A stretch of DNA of 33,931 nucleotides from Chara braunii (taxonomy: Eukaryota; Streptophyta; Charophyceae; Charales; Characeae). Shown piece by piece: positions 10,398-19,420 of this stretch. A model generated the notes under the pieces. That model did no database searches and was not told where the DNA came from. It was given only the letters and a program-made list of their open reading frames with translations. Where the stretch lies: assembly GCA_003427395.1 (NCBI GenBank), contig BFEA01000295.1, forward strand, positions 298,511 to 332,441, in the 5' to 3' direction. Numbering within the stretch: position 1 is the stretch's first letter; each line of letters opens with the position of its first letter. The position numbers and the translations under genes are program-made.

Positions 10398-11012
10398 ATG
10401 CATATACAAGGTCACTATTACAATTTTTTGAACCTTAATCAAATTATTAAACAACTTTTAGAAAACACAGAAACAAAACACATCACAGAACACGACAATG
10501 ATGTTTATGACGTCATTCATCCTTCAAACGATTATAAATTTCGTTCACATTCTTTATCATCACTTTCTCTCTACACATTCATTTCACATTATTTTAAAAG
10601 AAATAATATTTTATCTTCTCCAACTGATTTAATGTTCACCAAAGATCAATCATTATGTAAATCAAAATGTCTCGGTCGATATAGGATTCCACGAATACCA
10701 AATATTTCACCAGGATCTTGCATTCCGCTCTATGAAATATGCAAAATACAAGAAGAATTAAATCATCATGCTCAACTAGCTCTACTATTATTCAAACTAT
10801 TTCGCAACCTTCAAGATTTATTACCTAAAAACAGTGACTGGCAAACACAATTCCTTGAATATTATAATATCATGCCTATTTTTGTTCGTTTTGTACACCT
10901 TAATATGCAAGATTACCATATCACACGAAAACAGCAGCCGAAGTCCAATCAAATCGACCAGCTTATGCAACTACAGATACAATGTAAGAAGATGATACCA
11001 ATCCAACAATAA
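10398..11012 (+). pseudogene. RepHel inter-domain segment
   Basis: A 204-codon open frame between Rep and helicase. It shows 'KFRSHSLSSLSLYTFISHYFK' (a 21-residue stretch, shortened here), 'CLGRYRIPRIPNISPG' and 'FRNLQDLLP', consistent with the long poorly conserved region linking Rep to the helicase in Helitron proteins. It has no catalytic motif of its own. The ATG at 10,398 is internal to the former large gene and is unlikely to be a real start. Confidence 0.55.
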
Positions 11013-12860
11013 GTGACAAAAACATTACGAATGAAGACTATGATAATTTTTACTTTCGTAATCCAGACAACATAGATTTTATAAATGATTTACAAAATTA
11101 AACAAAAAACACTAAACGATCCAATTGATTTCCCGATGATTTCTACACCACAACTATTTAGCAAATACAAAACATCTCCATATCATACACTCATGATTCA
11201 AACAGCAGAAAAAACATCCCAAACATACATGAATATAAATCTACAAAACGGACCTTTAACAAATATATTAAAAACTCAAATTTTACACAGCATTTCAACA
11301 TAACAAGCATGACAAAAAACTCATAATCTTACCAATACTAATGAATTTTCAATACAATACTCAGAAAATCATTCTTGGCACGATACATCTCAACTAACTC
11401 GAGTAAAATTGCTAAGAAATGCTTTACAATCATCAACTATGACATATCCACAACAATCTAAAACAAAATCTCAAAACAATAAAATTTTTCGTACAATATC
11501 AGAAATGTCAAAACAATTTCAACTTACAAAAAAACAACATATAACTTTCGCTCTTGCAGCATCAACTTTTTTAAAAACATAGAATAATCAAGAAGAGCAT
11601 AATGATAAACCAGAACATATAACATTAAATGACATTAAAAAAAAAAAAAAAAACAACAACTCTTAATGTTTCGAACAGGAGAAGTGAGAACAAGAAAGTC
11701 ATACATCATTGCAGCCATCCAAGTTTTTTGCAATGTTTGACAAAGATCAAAAGCAGTTGCAAAAACAACTCTTACAGAAAAAACAGCAGTCGGAATTTAG
11801 GGAACCACAATTCACAGTTGGATCGGAATGCATAACTTTGTAAAAGAACATGCCTTCGAACAATGCAGTGCAAATTTCAAAGGAATTCCAAACTTTTCTT
11901 CAAAACTTGAGCTTCTTGTAATTGACGAAATTAGTATGATGAACAAAGAACAAGCAGTCAAGCTAGACTTAGCATTACGAGCAGAAAAAAAAATAGATTT
12001 GTGATTCGGAGGATTACATATTATTATGTCAGGCGATTGGTTTCAAATGCCACCAGTTATGGGTACCCCATTATACGAAGAACCAACAAAAAAACAAACA
12101 TCTACTACGTTTGATGACAAAGGATTCAAACTTTATCGACTTTTTAAAACAATCATTATCTTAGACGAAAATGTCCGCTTCATATCAGACCCCCCTTGGG
12201 AAGAAGGATGTTCCAAAGCTTTGATAACGACACACGAACAAACATCATTTATTCATATACACAAGCACTAGCCACCAAAAATAAAAATAAAGACGATATT
12301 CGTTTCATAATGTTGTTGTCAGACAACATGTTGGGACGCTACACACCATTTTTAAACCTCATTCTAGACATGCTAATTGTATTTACACAAAACATTGACC
12401 TTAACAGAGGCATTGCCAACGACACATTTAAAATTTTTCATTCGTTACAATTACATCCAAAAACACAATTTCGACTTATTCATGATAATTCAGCATCTAT
12501 TTATGTTATTTTCCCAAATCAACCTCCTCAACTTGGATTGGTTCGCATACCGAATAGAACTGGATTTGAATTATTCCCGTATGCATCCAAAGCTAAACTA
12601 CCTAAAAACATTTACCCAGTTTTTTTTTAACGTTCAAGGCATTCAGTACAAGTATCATTACCACGCATTCCATTTTCACCACAACGATTATGCACATTAG
12701 ATCCAAAACAATTCTCATTCATTTTGCAATCACTTCCACACTGTATAAAGTGCAAGGAGAAACCCTAACCTCAATGGTCCTTGCAGATTAGAAAGCTTTA
12801 TCAACACCAGAAAAAAGAAAAAAACACGTCCCCCAACAAGGATATATTGCAGTATCTCGC
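11013..12860 (+). pseudogene. Pif1-type helicase domain of RepHel, broken
   Basis: This domain would unwind DNA during rolling-circle transposition. A single frame from about 11,659 to 12,271 carries, in order: the Walker A region 'TGEVRTRKS' (11,675-11,701, where GxGGTGKS is expected), 'TTIHSWIGM', Walker B 'LLVIDEISMM' (IDE at 11,921-11,929), 'FGGLHIIMSGDWFQMPPV' (about 12,006-12,060) and 'LDENVRF'. Another frame continues with 'DLNRGIANDTF', 'QLGLVRIPNRTG' and 'KLPKNIYPVFF'. The third has 'LYKVQGETLTSMVLAD' near 12,745 and 'GYIAVSRVMNR' near 12,845. Three in-frame stops lie within the first segment (two before and one after Walker B), and frame changes follow. Upstream, 'LTKKQHITFALAAST' (about 11,517-11,565) is the usual lead-in to the helicase. 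Glycines of Walker A are replaced, so ATP binding is expected to be lost. Confidence 0.9.
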
Positions 12861-13427
12861 GTGATGAATCGCTATGTTTTTACAACCCTCAAACCATTAA
12901 GAAAATTACTTATAAAATTTTTCAACCCTGATGAAAATGTATTACGAGAAGATGACAAACTTACAAACATTGCACAAAAATTACTCAAATCCCAATTCAT
13001 ACAAAATATGTTCCAACATATACCTTTAACATCAAACACAAATAATAAAAATATTCAAAAAAACACACCATCACTACAACAACCAACAACAACAAACCAA
13101 ACAAAGCCAAAACAACCAATCATCCATCAACTGATTCAAAACAAAATCACCATGCCAAATTTCATTTTTTTGTCAGATGATCCAGACATAATACCATTAA
13201 CAAACACTACAAACGAATGTTTATACATAAATTCCTCTTTAAAAAACATAAACACAGCACATATCAAATCATCAACATCACATTCCAAAACTACACAATC
13301 AATCCTTAACACCCCAACTCTATCTATTATTGAACCAACAAATGAAAATTATGATGATGAAAACAACATTCCAATCCCAATCGATTCTGAATCATGTTTA
13401 TACATAACTTTACATGATCACTTTTGA
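12861..13427 (+). CDS. C-terminal end of RepHel and Asn/Thr-rich linker
   Basis: A 188-codon open frame begins inside the last helicase motif ('SRVMNRYVFTTLKPL') and runs through 'FFNPDENVLREDDKL' into a long tail rich in Asn, Thr, Ser, Gln and Pro. The + strand here is almost free of G: 13,021-13,080 contains none. The first 30 residues are helicase. The tail has no recognised domain and may be a linker to the protease encoded next, which begins about 20 bases after the stop at 13,427. The frame is still open, but its natural start is lost with the rest of RepHel. Confidence 0.6.
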   Translation: MMNRYVFTTLKPLRKLLIKFFNPDENVLREDDKLTNIAQKLLKSQFIQNMFQHIPLTSNTNNKNIQKNTPSLQQPTTTNQTKPKQPIIHQLIQNKITMPNFIFLSDDPDIIPLTNTTNECLYINSSLKNINTAHIKSSTSHSKTTQSILNTPTLSIIEPTNENYDDENNIPIPIDSESCLYITLHDHF

Positions 13428-13447
13428 CTCACTTATATACCCATAAA

Positions 13448-14020
13448 TAGTTATGCTGAACTAATAATGGATAAAACAACAACTACCTTCATTGCAAACA
13501 CATTCACATACACCCAAGGTATAGCAAAAAAAGATCACCCCTATGTTGATCGACAAATTAAAAGAAGAAATAGAATTCGGCCGTTCGCAACACTCACTTA
13601 TTTCTTCATTCCAATAAACATAAACAACACTCATTGGACACTTTGATGTATAAACCTCGAAACACAATATATGTATTATTATGACAGTCTTTCTACAACT
13701 AATACAATATTTTTTCAAACATCAAACAATGGCTAGCTACTCGTACAGATTCCTTACACCTACTACAAAATGCACCTGCTACAATCTTACAAGGACCTCA
13801 ACAAACTAATTCACAAGATTGTGGGGTTTTCATCCTCGTCATGCGTCGACATTTTATGCTACCTAACCCACTTTCACATATTAATGATTTGTCCCAAATA
13901 GATATGCCTCTATATAAGGCATTCATACATAACGAACTTTGCCTTTACACCCTCAATGAAATAACACCACACCCACACACTACAACCACCTCTCCACCAC
14001 AACTACTTTGTCAAATATAA
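13448..14020 (+). pseudogene. Ulp1/SENP-like (C48) cysteine protease of the Helitron
   Basis: Ulp1-family proteases cleave SUMO-like conjugates or polyproteins with a His-Asp-Cys triad. The frame from 13,448 reads 'SYAELIMDKTT', 'RPFATLTYFFIPI' and 'NNTHWTL'; the His codon is at 13,632-13,634. A TGA at 13,644 interrupts it, then 'CINLETQYMYYYDSL' follows with Asp at 13,683-13,685. The frame shifts near 13,725-13,735, after which 'QDCGVFILVMRRHFM' carries Cys at 13,820-13,822. The gene ends with TAA near 14,018. The triad residues and spacing are as expected for C48, so the identification is firm. The stop and frameshift inactivate it. It lies directly after RepHel on the same strand and within the same compositional block, so it belongs to the element; it may once have been part of one long polyprotein. 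Confidence 0.88.
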
Positions 14021-14029
14021 TCAATTCAT

Positions 14030-14207
14030 AAATTCACAATAAAATATTTATTTAATAAAAAAACATCTTACAACAATAAACACTCAAGCACACACATATA
14101 CGACATATAAACCAAAATTCAAGGACCACCAACCTCAACATCAACTAAGAATCAAGGTATGTCAAATATCTACTACATCTCTCCACACATTCCTATAATC
14201 TCATTTC

Positions 14208-14266
<59 letters not shown>

Positions 14267-14668
14267 CCCCCCCCATAAGCATCTCTTGTTTTTGACTGTT
14301 TTTTTATTTTTATTTTAATTTTTCACATCTAAATTCTTTTTTTTTCCTCCCTCCGTTTTTCACAACCATGTATGTCATACCTATAAGCATAGAGCCCACG
14401 CATTTTGCAACGACCACACCTTCCCTTCGTCGACCCCCTAAAGATACGGCACAGTAACAAAAAAGGCCCAAAGCCGATATATGACCCAAACACTAATGCT
14501 TTCATACTATACAAATTAGCTAAATCCCATACATTATAACACTAACACATCAAATACACACAAACATCCTAAGTACCACACGAACAACATGCACCACTCA
14601 CTCTACTTCCAAACCTCAACCAAAATAATTTTCTTCACCAATCAAGCATATAATACTACGGGCTGCGC
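14030..14668 (+). other. 3' non-coding region of the Helitron
   Basis: Sequence 14,041-14,180 and about 14,505-14,620 is shared with the short derivative at 16,640-16,880 (for example 'caacaa-aaacactcaagcac', 'attcaaggacca', 'aatcaaggtatgtcaaatat' and 'cacaaacatcctaagta'). The roughly 325 bases between those two blocks, which contain a (TC)n of about 48 bases (14,214-14,262), C8 and T-rich DNA, are missing from the derivative. They are either an insertion here or a deletion there. Confidence 0.75.
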
Positions 14669-14705
14669 ACCCGTGCCCTCACGGTAAGTCAATATTTGTT
14701 GGGGG
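14669..14705 (+). other. Terminal hairpin of the Helitron-like family, copy 1
   Basis: The palindrome ACGGG-ctgcgca-CCCGT is followed by 'gccctcacggtaagtcaat'. A second, overlapping hairpin, CCGTG-ccct-CACGG, can also form. The same block occurs at 15,590-15,624 and 16,957-16,996, in each case at the end of homologous or AT/CA-rich sequence and before unrelated DNA. A subterminal 3' hairpin is a Helitron hallmark, but the CTRR end normally found 10-12 bases later is absent. Confidence 0.8.
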
Positions 14706-15230
14706 TCGAATTCGTGGGAAATAGGCAGTTCAAGGAAGTGTAGGACCGGTAGCTGCCCGTGGCATTAGGGCCTTGAAATTTCGAATCTGAAACGGCGTGG
14801 ACGCAGACCCTGTGGTGAGTTAAGGCGGGTTTTTATGGGGGCGCCGACTAGAAGGCGCGGGCGGGTCCAATCTTGCAATTTTCGAGCGCCAACTTTGGCG
14901 ATTTTTCGTACGCAGAATAATTGGAGAAAAAATCTGAAAATTTGACATCGGGTAGGCCAGATCGTGATCTTTCCAGGAAAAATATCAATAAAATAAAATA
15001 AAATCGTTTAGATCATGAAATAAATACCACGCCAATTCGTCACTTTTTTTATTTTTGGCATACGACAACTTGTGGGCCAATGGGAAAAGTACCCCTATTT
15101 CAAAGATTTTTCACGTTCAGAAGAACTTGTAAACAAGTCTGGTCATGATATTTTCAGGAAAAATGTTTTAAAAATTAAAAAAATTGTCTCTACTGCGAAA
15201 TACCTTATAGCGCAAATTCATCCCATTTTT
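14706..15230. repeat. GC-rich satellite fragment and 183-bp internal duplication
   Basis: The stretch 'ggcagttcaaggaagtg...aggaccggtagctgcccgtgg' (about 14,728-14,765) is a diverged monomer of the satellite at 15,819-16,482. Farther on, the block around 'cgtgatctttccaggaaaaat' (about 14,960) is repeated as 'catgatattttcaggaaaaat' (about 15,142), giving an imperfect direct duplication of about 183 bases. The 87-codon frame at 15,072-15,335 shows no family similarity. Confidence 0.55.
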
Positions 15231-15583
15231 CATATTCACCACTCTGTCGGTTCTTCACTTTGTGCCACTGGTAGCCCTCATGGACCTGTGTTACCGGTTC
15301 CTGAATTTCCAACGTCGGGTAGAGTGGTGGTTTGAATTTGAAGCCTGTCGTGGTCGAAATTGAAACAGGCCAAAAGCAGCGGCGGCCGCTCCCGTTCCCT
15401 CTACGTTCACAAAGTGATAGTCCCCCTGTGTGCGCGGGGAGCGTGGTGCCTTAATCGAGGCGTTTTGACAAAGTGGCGCCGAGCCTGNTTTTTTTTTTTT
15501 TTTTTTTTTTTTCTCTCTCTCACACGCAAACACACATACACACACACACACACACACGTCCACAACAACATCAACAAACAAAC
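15231..15583. other. GC-rich spacer with N, poly(T) and (CA)n
   Basis: No gene is recognised. One undetermined base lies at 15,488 at the start of a T23 run, followed by (CT)n and (CA)n to about 15,557. The N suggests sequencing or assembly trouble at the homopolymer. Confidence 0.6.
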
Positions 15584-15662
15584 TATGGGTTGTGCACCCA
15601 TGCCCTCACGGTAAGTCAATACCCTTATTGACTTACCATGAGGGCACGGGTGAGCAGCCTGA
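15584..15662. repeat. Two Helitron-family ends facing each other
   Basis: The forward copy, ATGGG-ttgtgca-CCCAT then 'gccctcacggtaagtcaata' (15,584-15,623), is followed after 4 bases by its inverse 'tattgacttaccatgagggc' and 'acgggtg' (15,628-15,656). This forms an inverted repeat with arms of about 28 bases. Past the reverse arm the sequence passes quickly into satellite DNA, so only a short end fragment of the opposite copy remains. Relative to copy 1, the forward arm carries C-to-T or G-to-A changes at three CpG sites. Confidence 0.75.
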
Positions 15663-16520
15663 AGTTCGCAGCCCGTCAGGGGTGCGTTTTCCCCCCCTCA
15701 GACATTTTCCCCCAGAGACGTTTCCGTCGTCCTTCGTTATACCGGTCGTTAATTCGGGCTCGTTTCGTCGTCGGAAGGTTCGAAAAATGCAGGCAGGTAA
15801 AGGCACGACACTTTGGGGGGTGGTGGCAGTTTCTTTAAAAAATGCAGGGCTGGTAGCTGCCCGTGGGACAGCGCGCTGGGTTTTGGTCGAAACGGCGGTG
15901 AAGTATCGGCAGGGTGGACCTTTGAGGGGGGTGGCAGTTTCATTGAAAAATGCGCGATCGGTAGCTGCCCACGGGACCGCGCGCTGGGTTTTGGTCGAAA
16001 CGGTGGCAAAGCAGCGGCCCGGTGGAAAAGTGGAAAGTCTAAATGGGGTGCGTTTTCCCCCTATAGCTGCCCGTAGGACCGCGCGCTGGGTTTGGGTCGA
16101 AACAGTGGCAAAGTAGCGGTAGGGTGGGAAATTGGAAAAGTTTAAATGGGGTGCATTTCCCCCATCCCGAGATATTTTCGTCATCCTTCGTTACACCGGT
16201 CGTTGATTCGGGCTCGTTTGATCGTTGGAAGGTTTCAAAAATGTAGGCACGTGCAGGCAAGACACTTGCGGGGGTGGTGGCAGTTTCTTCAAAAAATGCA
16301 GGACCCGTAGCTGCCCAAAGGACCGCGCAATGGGTTCTGATAAAAACGGTGGCAAAGTAGCGGCAGGGTGGATCTTTGGGGGGTAGTGGCAGTTTCTTTG
16401 AAAAATGTGGGACCGGTGGCTGCCCGTGGAACCGCGCGCTGGGTTTTATTGGAAACGGTGGTAAAGCAACGACAAGGTGGAAAAGTGAAAAAGTTTGAAT
16501 CAGAAAAGGCGCGACCTTGG
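15663..16520. repeat. GC-rich satellite with about 100-bp monomers and 454-bp higher-order unit
   Basis: Monomers of about 95-100 bases share 'gtggcagtttctttgaaaaa', 'ccggtagctgcccgtggga', 'ccgcgcgctgggtttt' and 'aaacggtggcaaag'. They lie at about 15,819, 15,930, 16,063 (truncated), 16,273 and 16,386. A non-monomer block ('cgtccttcgtta-accggtcgtt' then 'attcgggctcgttt') recurs at 15,731 and 16,185, 454 bases apart, defining a higher-order repeat. ORFs across it arise because the GC-rich monomers lack stops; nothing supports a protein. Confidence 0.85.
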
Positions 16521-16624
16521 CCGCAAATTGAAACAGCACACCTGCATTGCATTTGCAAGTGCAAACAGATGTGTCTGAATGTGGACATATTCAACGCCCC
16601 ACACGTTCAACGTCCGATTGAGTG

Positions 16625-16996
16625 AGTCACATGTAACAAAAGAACTTTTATTTAATAGAAAAAAAACTTACAACAAGAAACACTCAAGCACACATATATA
16701 CAACATATGGACTAAGATTCAAGGACCAGTGGCCTCAACACCAACTTTGAATCAAGGTATGTCAAATATCTAATATATTAATTGCATACAAATTACCTAA
16801 ATTTCACACATTCCAACACTAACAGATGTGATAAACACAAACATCCTAAGTATCACACAAATGCACACACACAATCTAGACACATACACACAAATGTGAT
16901 ACACACACAATCTAGACACATACACACAAATATTTTTTTTTTCAAGGATATACAAAGTACGGGTTGCGCACCCGTGCCCTCACGGTATGTCAATTT
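16625..16996 (+). mobile_element. Short derivative with the Helitron 3' end and hairpin
   Basis: From about 16,640 the sequence follows the 3' non-coding region of the 4.7-14.7 kb element: 16,640-16,773 matches 14,041-14,180, and 16,778-16,880 matches about 14,505-14,610. It ends with the hairpin ACGGG-ttgcgca-CCCGT and 'gccctcacggtatgtcaat' (16,957-16,996). It carries a private 36-bp duplication around 'aatctagacacata' (16,873 and 16,909). No coding DNA is kept. The 5' boundary against satellite DNA near 16,500-16,640 is not sharp, so it may be a non-autonomous Helitron, a 5'-truncated copy or a chimera with the satellite. Confidence 0.78.
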
Positions 16997-17305
16997 GTTT
17001 GTTGATGTGGTTTGGGAAGGATAAGATAGTGATTATGTTGTCTGTATATTTTGTCACATTCGCTATACACAACTCGAAGAGTGGGGGGGGCGGGTTTCAA
17101 GGTTGATGCTTTATTCACATGTGTAGGGGGTCCCGGATGGTGTTTTATTCATGATGTTCATGGGATGTCGAACCTAGTCTCCCCATCAACAAATAGAAAA
17201 ATGTGCGTGCGTGTGTAGTTCAGAGTGAGTGAGTGTATCTTTGTGTGTACGCGCGCGTGTGTGTGTGTAAGAGAGAGAGAGTGTGTATGTGTGTGAGCGA
17301 GAGAG

Positions 17306-17337
<32 letters not shown>

Positions 17338-17428
17338 TCCTGCAGCATGCAGCATATCAATGACGGGGAACACAAAGGCAGACGCTGACCTAAAAAAAAA
17401 AAAAAAACTAATTATGTTATTGGGTAGG
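16997..17428. other. Spacer with GT/GA microsatellites
   Basis: G-rich single-copy-looking DNA, then (GT)n/(GA)n at about 17,205-17,337 and a 17-A run before the assembly gap. No gene is recognised. Confidence 0.6.
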
Positions 17429-17564
17429 NNNNNNNNNNNNNNNNNNNNNNNNNNNNNNNNNNNNNNNNNNNNNNNNNNNNNNNNNNNNNNNNNNNNNNNN
17501 NNNNNNNNNNNNNNNNNNNNNNNNNNNNNNNNNNNNNNNNNNNNNNNNNNNNNNNNNNNNNNNN
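17429..17564. other. Assembly gap (136 N)
   Basis: An unbroken run of N. Sequence linking the flanks is unknown, so features should not be joined across it. Confidence 1.
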
Positions 17565-17636
17565 AATTGTGTTATGCAAAAAACAAATTAAACAATTTTT
17601 GCCTATGAGTCACATCGAAATGCTTTACAAAATTAA

Positions 17637-17639
<3 letters not shown>

Positions 17640-17710
<71 letters not shown>
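17640..17710. repeat. (TA)n microsatellite
   Basis: About 70 bases of perfect TA dinucleotides. Confidence 0.98.
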
Positions 17711-17711
<1 letters not shown>

Positions 17712-17892
17712 CCCGGTTGGGCGGTGGTCATGAGTCACTTTAGTAGCCTAGGTTATTGAAATGCAAGAGTTTTTTCTTTTCAAAATTCGAATAGAAAGGT
17801 TATACGTTGTATTCGAATACACTGTGTACACGTTTTATTCAAAGCGTTATATTATTCGATAAAAGTCAACCCACGCTGTTTCAATTTCAAAA

Positions 17893-18145
17893 TGTTTAAA
17901 ACTCAAGGATCGTGGTCTCCTCGGCCTCATACGGGCAACTAACTGTCCTATACGATCCCGCCTCTTGCAAGGCCCCAAAGCCTCAAAATGCCCACCCTGC
18001 CCAATGACCACCGACGTTGAAATTCCAATGGCGTTGAAAGTCTCAAGGACATAAAACACAACCCTGACGGACGTACTTTTTGCAAGTTACACCTGATGCA
18101 GCCTCGCTCGCAATTGATATTGTTATGTCTAACCAAAGTTGATGA
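17893..18145 (+). pseudogene. Retroelement linker resembling the entry to a GIY-YIG endonuclease
   Basis: Read across frames, the + strand gives 'ASYGQLTVLYDPASCKAPK', then 'KCPPCPMTTDVEIPMALKVS', 'PDGRTFCKLH' and 'CSLARN-YCYV-PK'. This order (CxxCP cluster, spacer, then a Cys-containing block before the Y-x-G fold) resembles the linker between reverse transcriptase and a C-terminal GIY-YIG domain in some animal and algal retroelements. The GIY-YIG core itself is not seen. Many stops and frameshifts are present. Minus-strand frames over the same DNA look less protein-like. Confidence 0.4.
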
Positions 18146-18650
18146 AATTGGATCGTGAGGGGGGGGGGAAATGACGATTTAAACCACTAGTACCTCCGGC
18201 ATGCAAAAGAAATTCGGAAAAACTGGTCGTTTTTCTAAAATTTTAATGTTTCCGGAGCCCAACGAAGGGTCAGCAAGCCTTTGAGTTTTATAACTTGTGG
18301 GCCCGATTGGAAGAAAAAAAAAAAGTGAAAAAAGCAGTACAGTCGAAAGGGAGGAATGTGTGAAGGAGATTTGCTCACAGTGGAACTCCAAGGAATGCAT
18401 TTACCTATAAACCTAGCTACTTTCAATATTGGTTATTTTTGTTTTTTCGTTTTTTTTTTCATCATTTTTTCATGGCCTGCCAACGAGGCAGGGCGCATTA
18501 CACAAACAGTTGATGTGTAGGAAATACTAAAGTCAAACAAAAAAAATAAGTTCAACAAAACAATCGTAGTCAAAGTAAGAATGAAAAGACGTAACACAAT
18601 AGGAATGGCATCCCAGACGTCGTGTTTCAACAACTATCAAGTTGTCCTCC
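18146..18650. other. Spacer without recognised gene
   Basis: Mixed sequence with a G9 run (about 18,159) and A/T homopolymers. Short minus-strand frames (for example 18,179-18,400) show no family features. Confidence 0.5.
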
Positions 18651-19262
18651 TCAGAGAGTTCCCACCATAGTTAACCCACACTAGTCAAATTGCGCCCATA
18701 TCCGCTTTCGTCCGTCGTCCAAGCCAGTGTTTGAAAACTCGAGAGGATCAAGGGTCGTTAGTCCCGAAGAGTCAAAAAATGCTAAAAAAAACACTAAATA
18801 CTAACGAGGAGAATCACAACTGGATTGGGTCCGACAGACGTCCTCCTACAACAGTACTTACTATCCGTTTTTTTTTTTTTTTTTTAAATCAGTAATCGGG
18901 ACTGTTACTTGGGTTCAAATCCCACTAAAAATTACTAGCTACTGAAACAGAGGTTCAATCCAGCATACGAGAAAAGAATGAAACAAAATAAGAATCGCAG
19001 TACAAAAAACGGTTACTAACTGCGGGGCAAGCATAAGAACTACAAAACTTTGTCCCAACATTCGGTTCGGTTGACACCGACTTTGTTAGAGAAAAAATGC
19101 AAAAGATTGCTCTTAAATGACATAAACTAAACCTCATTCAAGAAAATAAGTCTCACCGGTACACTCTCTGTAAGAGCAAGAAAAACAAAGATTGCCCTTA
19201 TATGTCATAAATTGAACTATCATTAAAGAAAACAGTTATACCGGTAAACTCTTGTTTGAGTA
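18651..19262 (+). pseudogene. Possible + strand N-terminal retroelement remnant with 85-bp duplication
   Basis: At about 19,010-19,120 the + strand reads 'LLTAGQ-ELQNFVPTFGSVD' and 'DFVREKMQKIALK', resembling the 'FxPTP-x-S-V-D' block found ahead of reverse transcriptases of several unclassified retroelement families. A block starting 'aaagattgc' at 19,102 recurs at 19,187 (85-bp tandem duplication). A B-box-like 'gggttcaaatccca' lies at 18,919-18,932 but has no matching A box. The identification is tentative: the region has many stops, and the next recognised domain (RT) lies on the other strand. Confidence 0.3.
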
Positions 19263-19420
19263 AGGAAGCGGCGATTGGCCCAAACTACCATCTATCAAAA
19301 CTACCATTAACGAAAATTAATTGTAAATTGTCATATATCTCCACAGCCGACTGCAAAATGTTTCAGAACACGAATGAAGAACTGATTTGAAAAAAATATT
19401 TCTCAACTCTCGCTGGAGCG

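Larger units (their letters stand above)
4720..14705 (+). mobile_element. Decayed autonomous Helitron-like transposon with RepHel and Ulp1 genes
   Basis: The element is defined by gene content and by a sharp change in composition. From about 4.7 to 14.66 kb the DNA is very AT-rich and G-poor on the + strand, and all recognisable genes lie on that strand. In order they are a first ORF, Rep, Pif1-like helicase and C48 protease. Rep and helicase together define Helitrons, which transpose by rolling-circle-like replication. The 3' end is placed just past the GC hairpin at 14,669-14,685, because sequence through 'ggtaagtcaat' is shared with 15,590-15,624 and 16,957-16,996. The 5' end is uncertain; a TC followed by 'taatatactaaaatc' at 4809 resembles a Helitron start but is unproven. 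No canonical CTRR end follows the hairpin. Stops, frameshifts and lost catalytic residues show that this copy is inactive. Confidence 0.85.

Noticed and set aside
15592-16184. Overlapping ORFs of 174 and 183 codons on opposite strands
   Set aside because: They cover GC-rich satellite monomers; the repeated peptide segments reflect the repeat unit and both strands are open.
18900-18940. tRNA B box 'gggttcaaatccca'
   Set aside because: A T17 run occupies the place where the A box and anticodon arm should be; no cloverleaf is possible.
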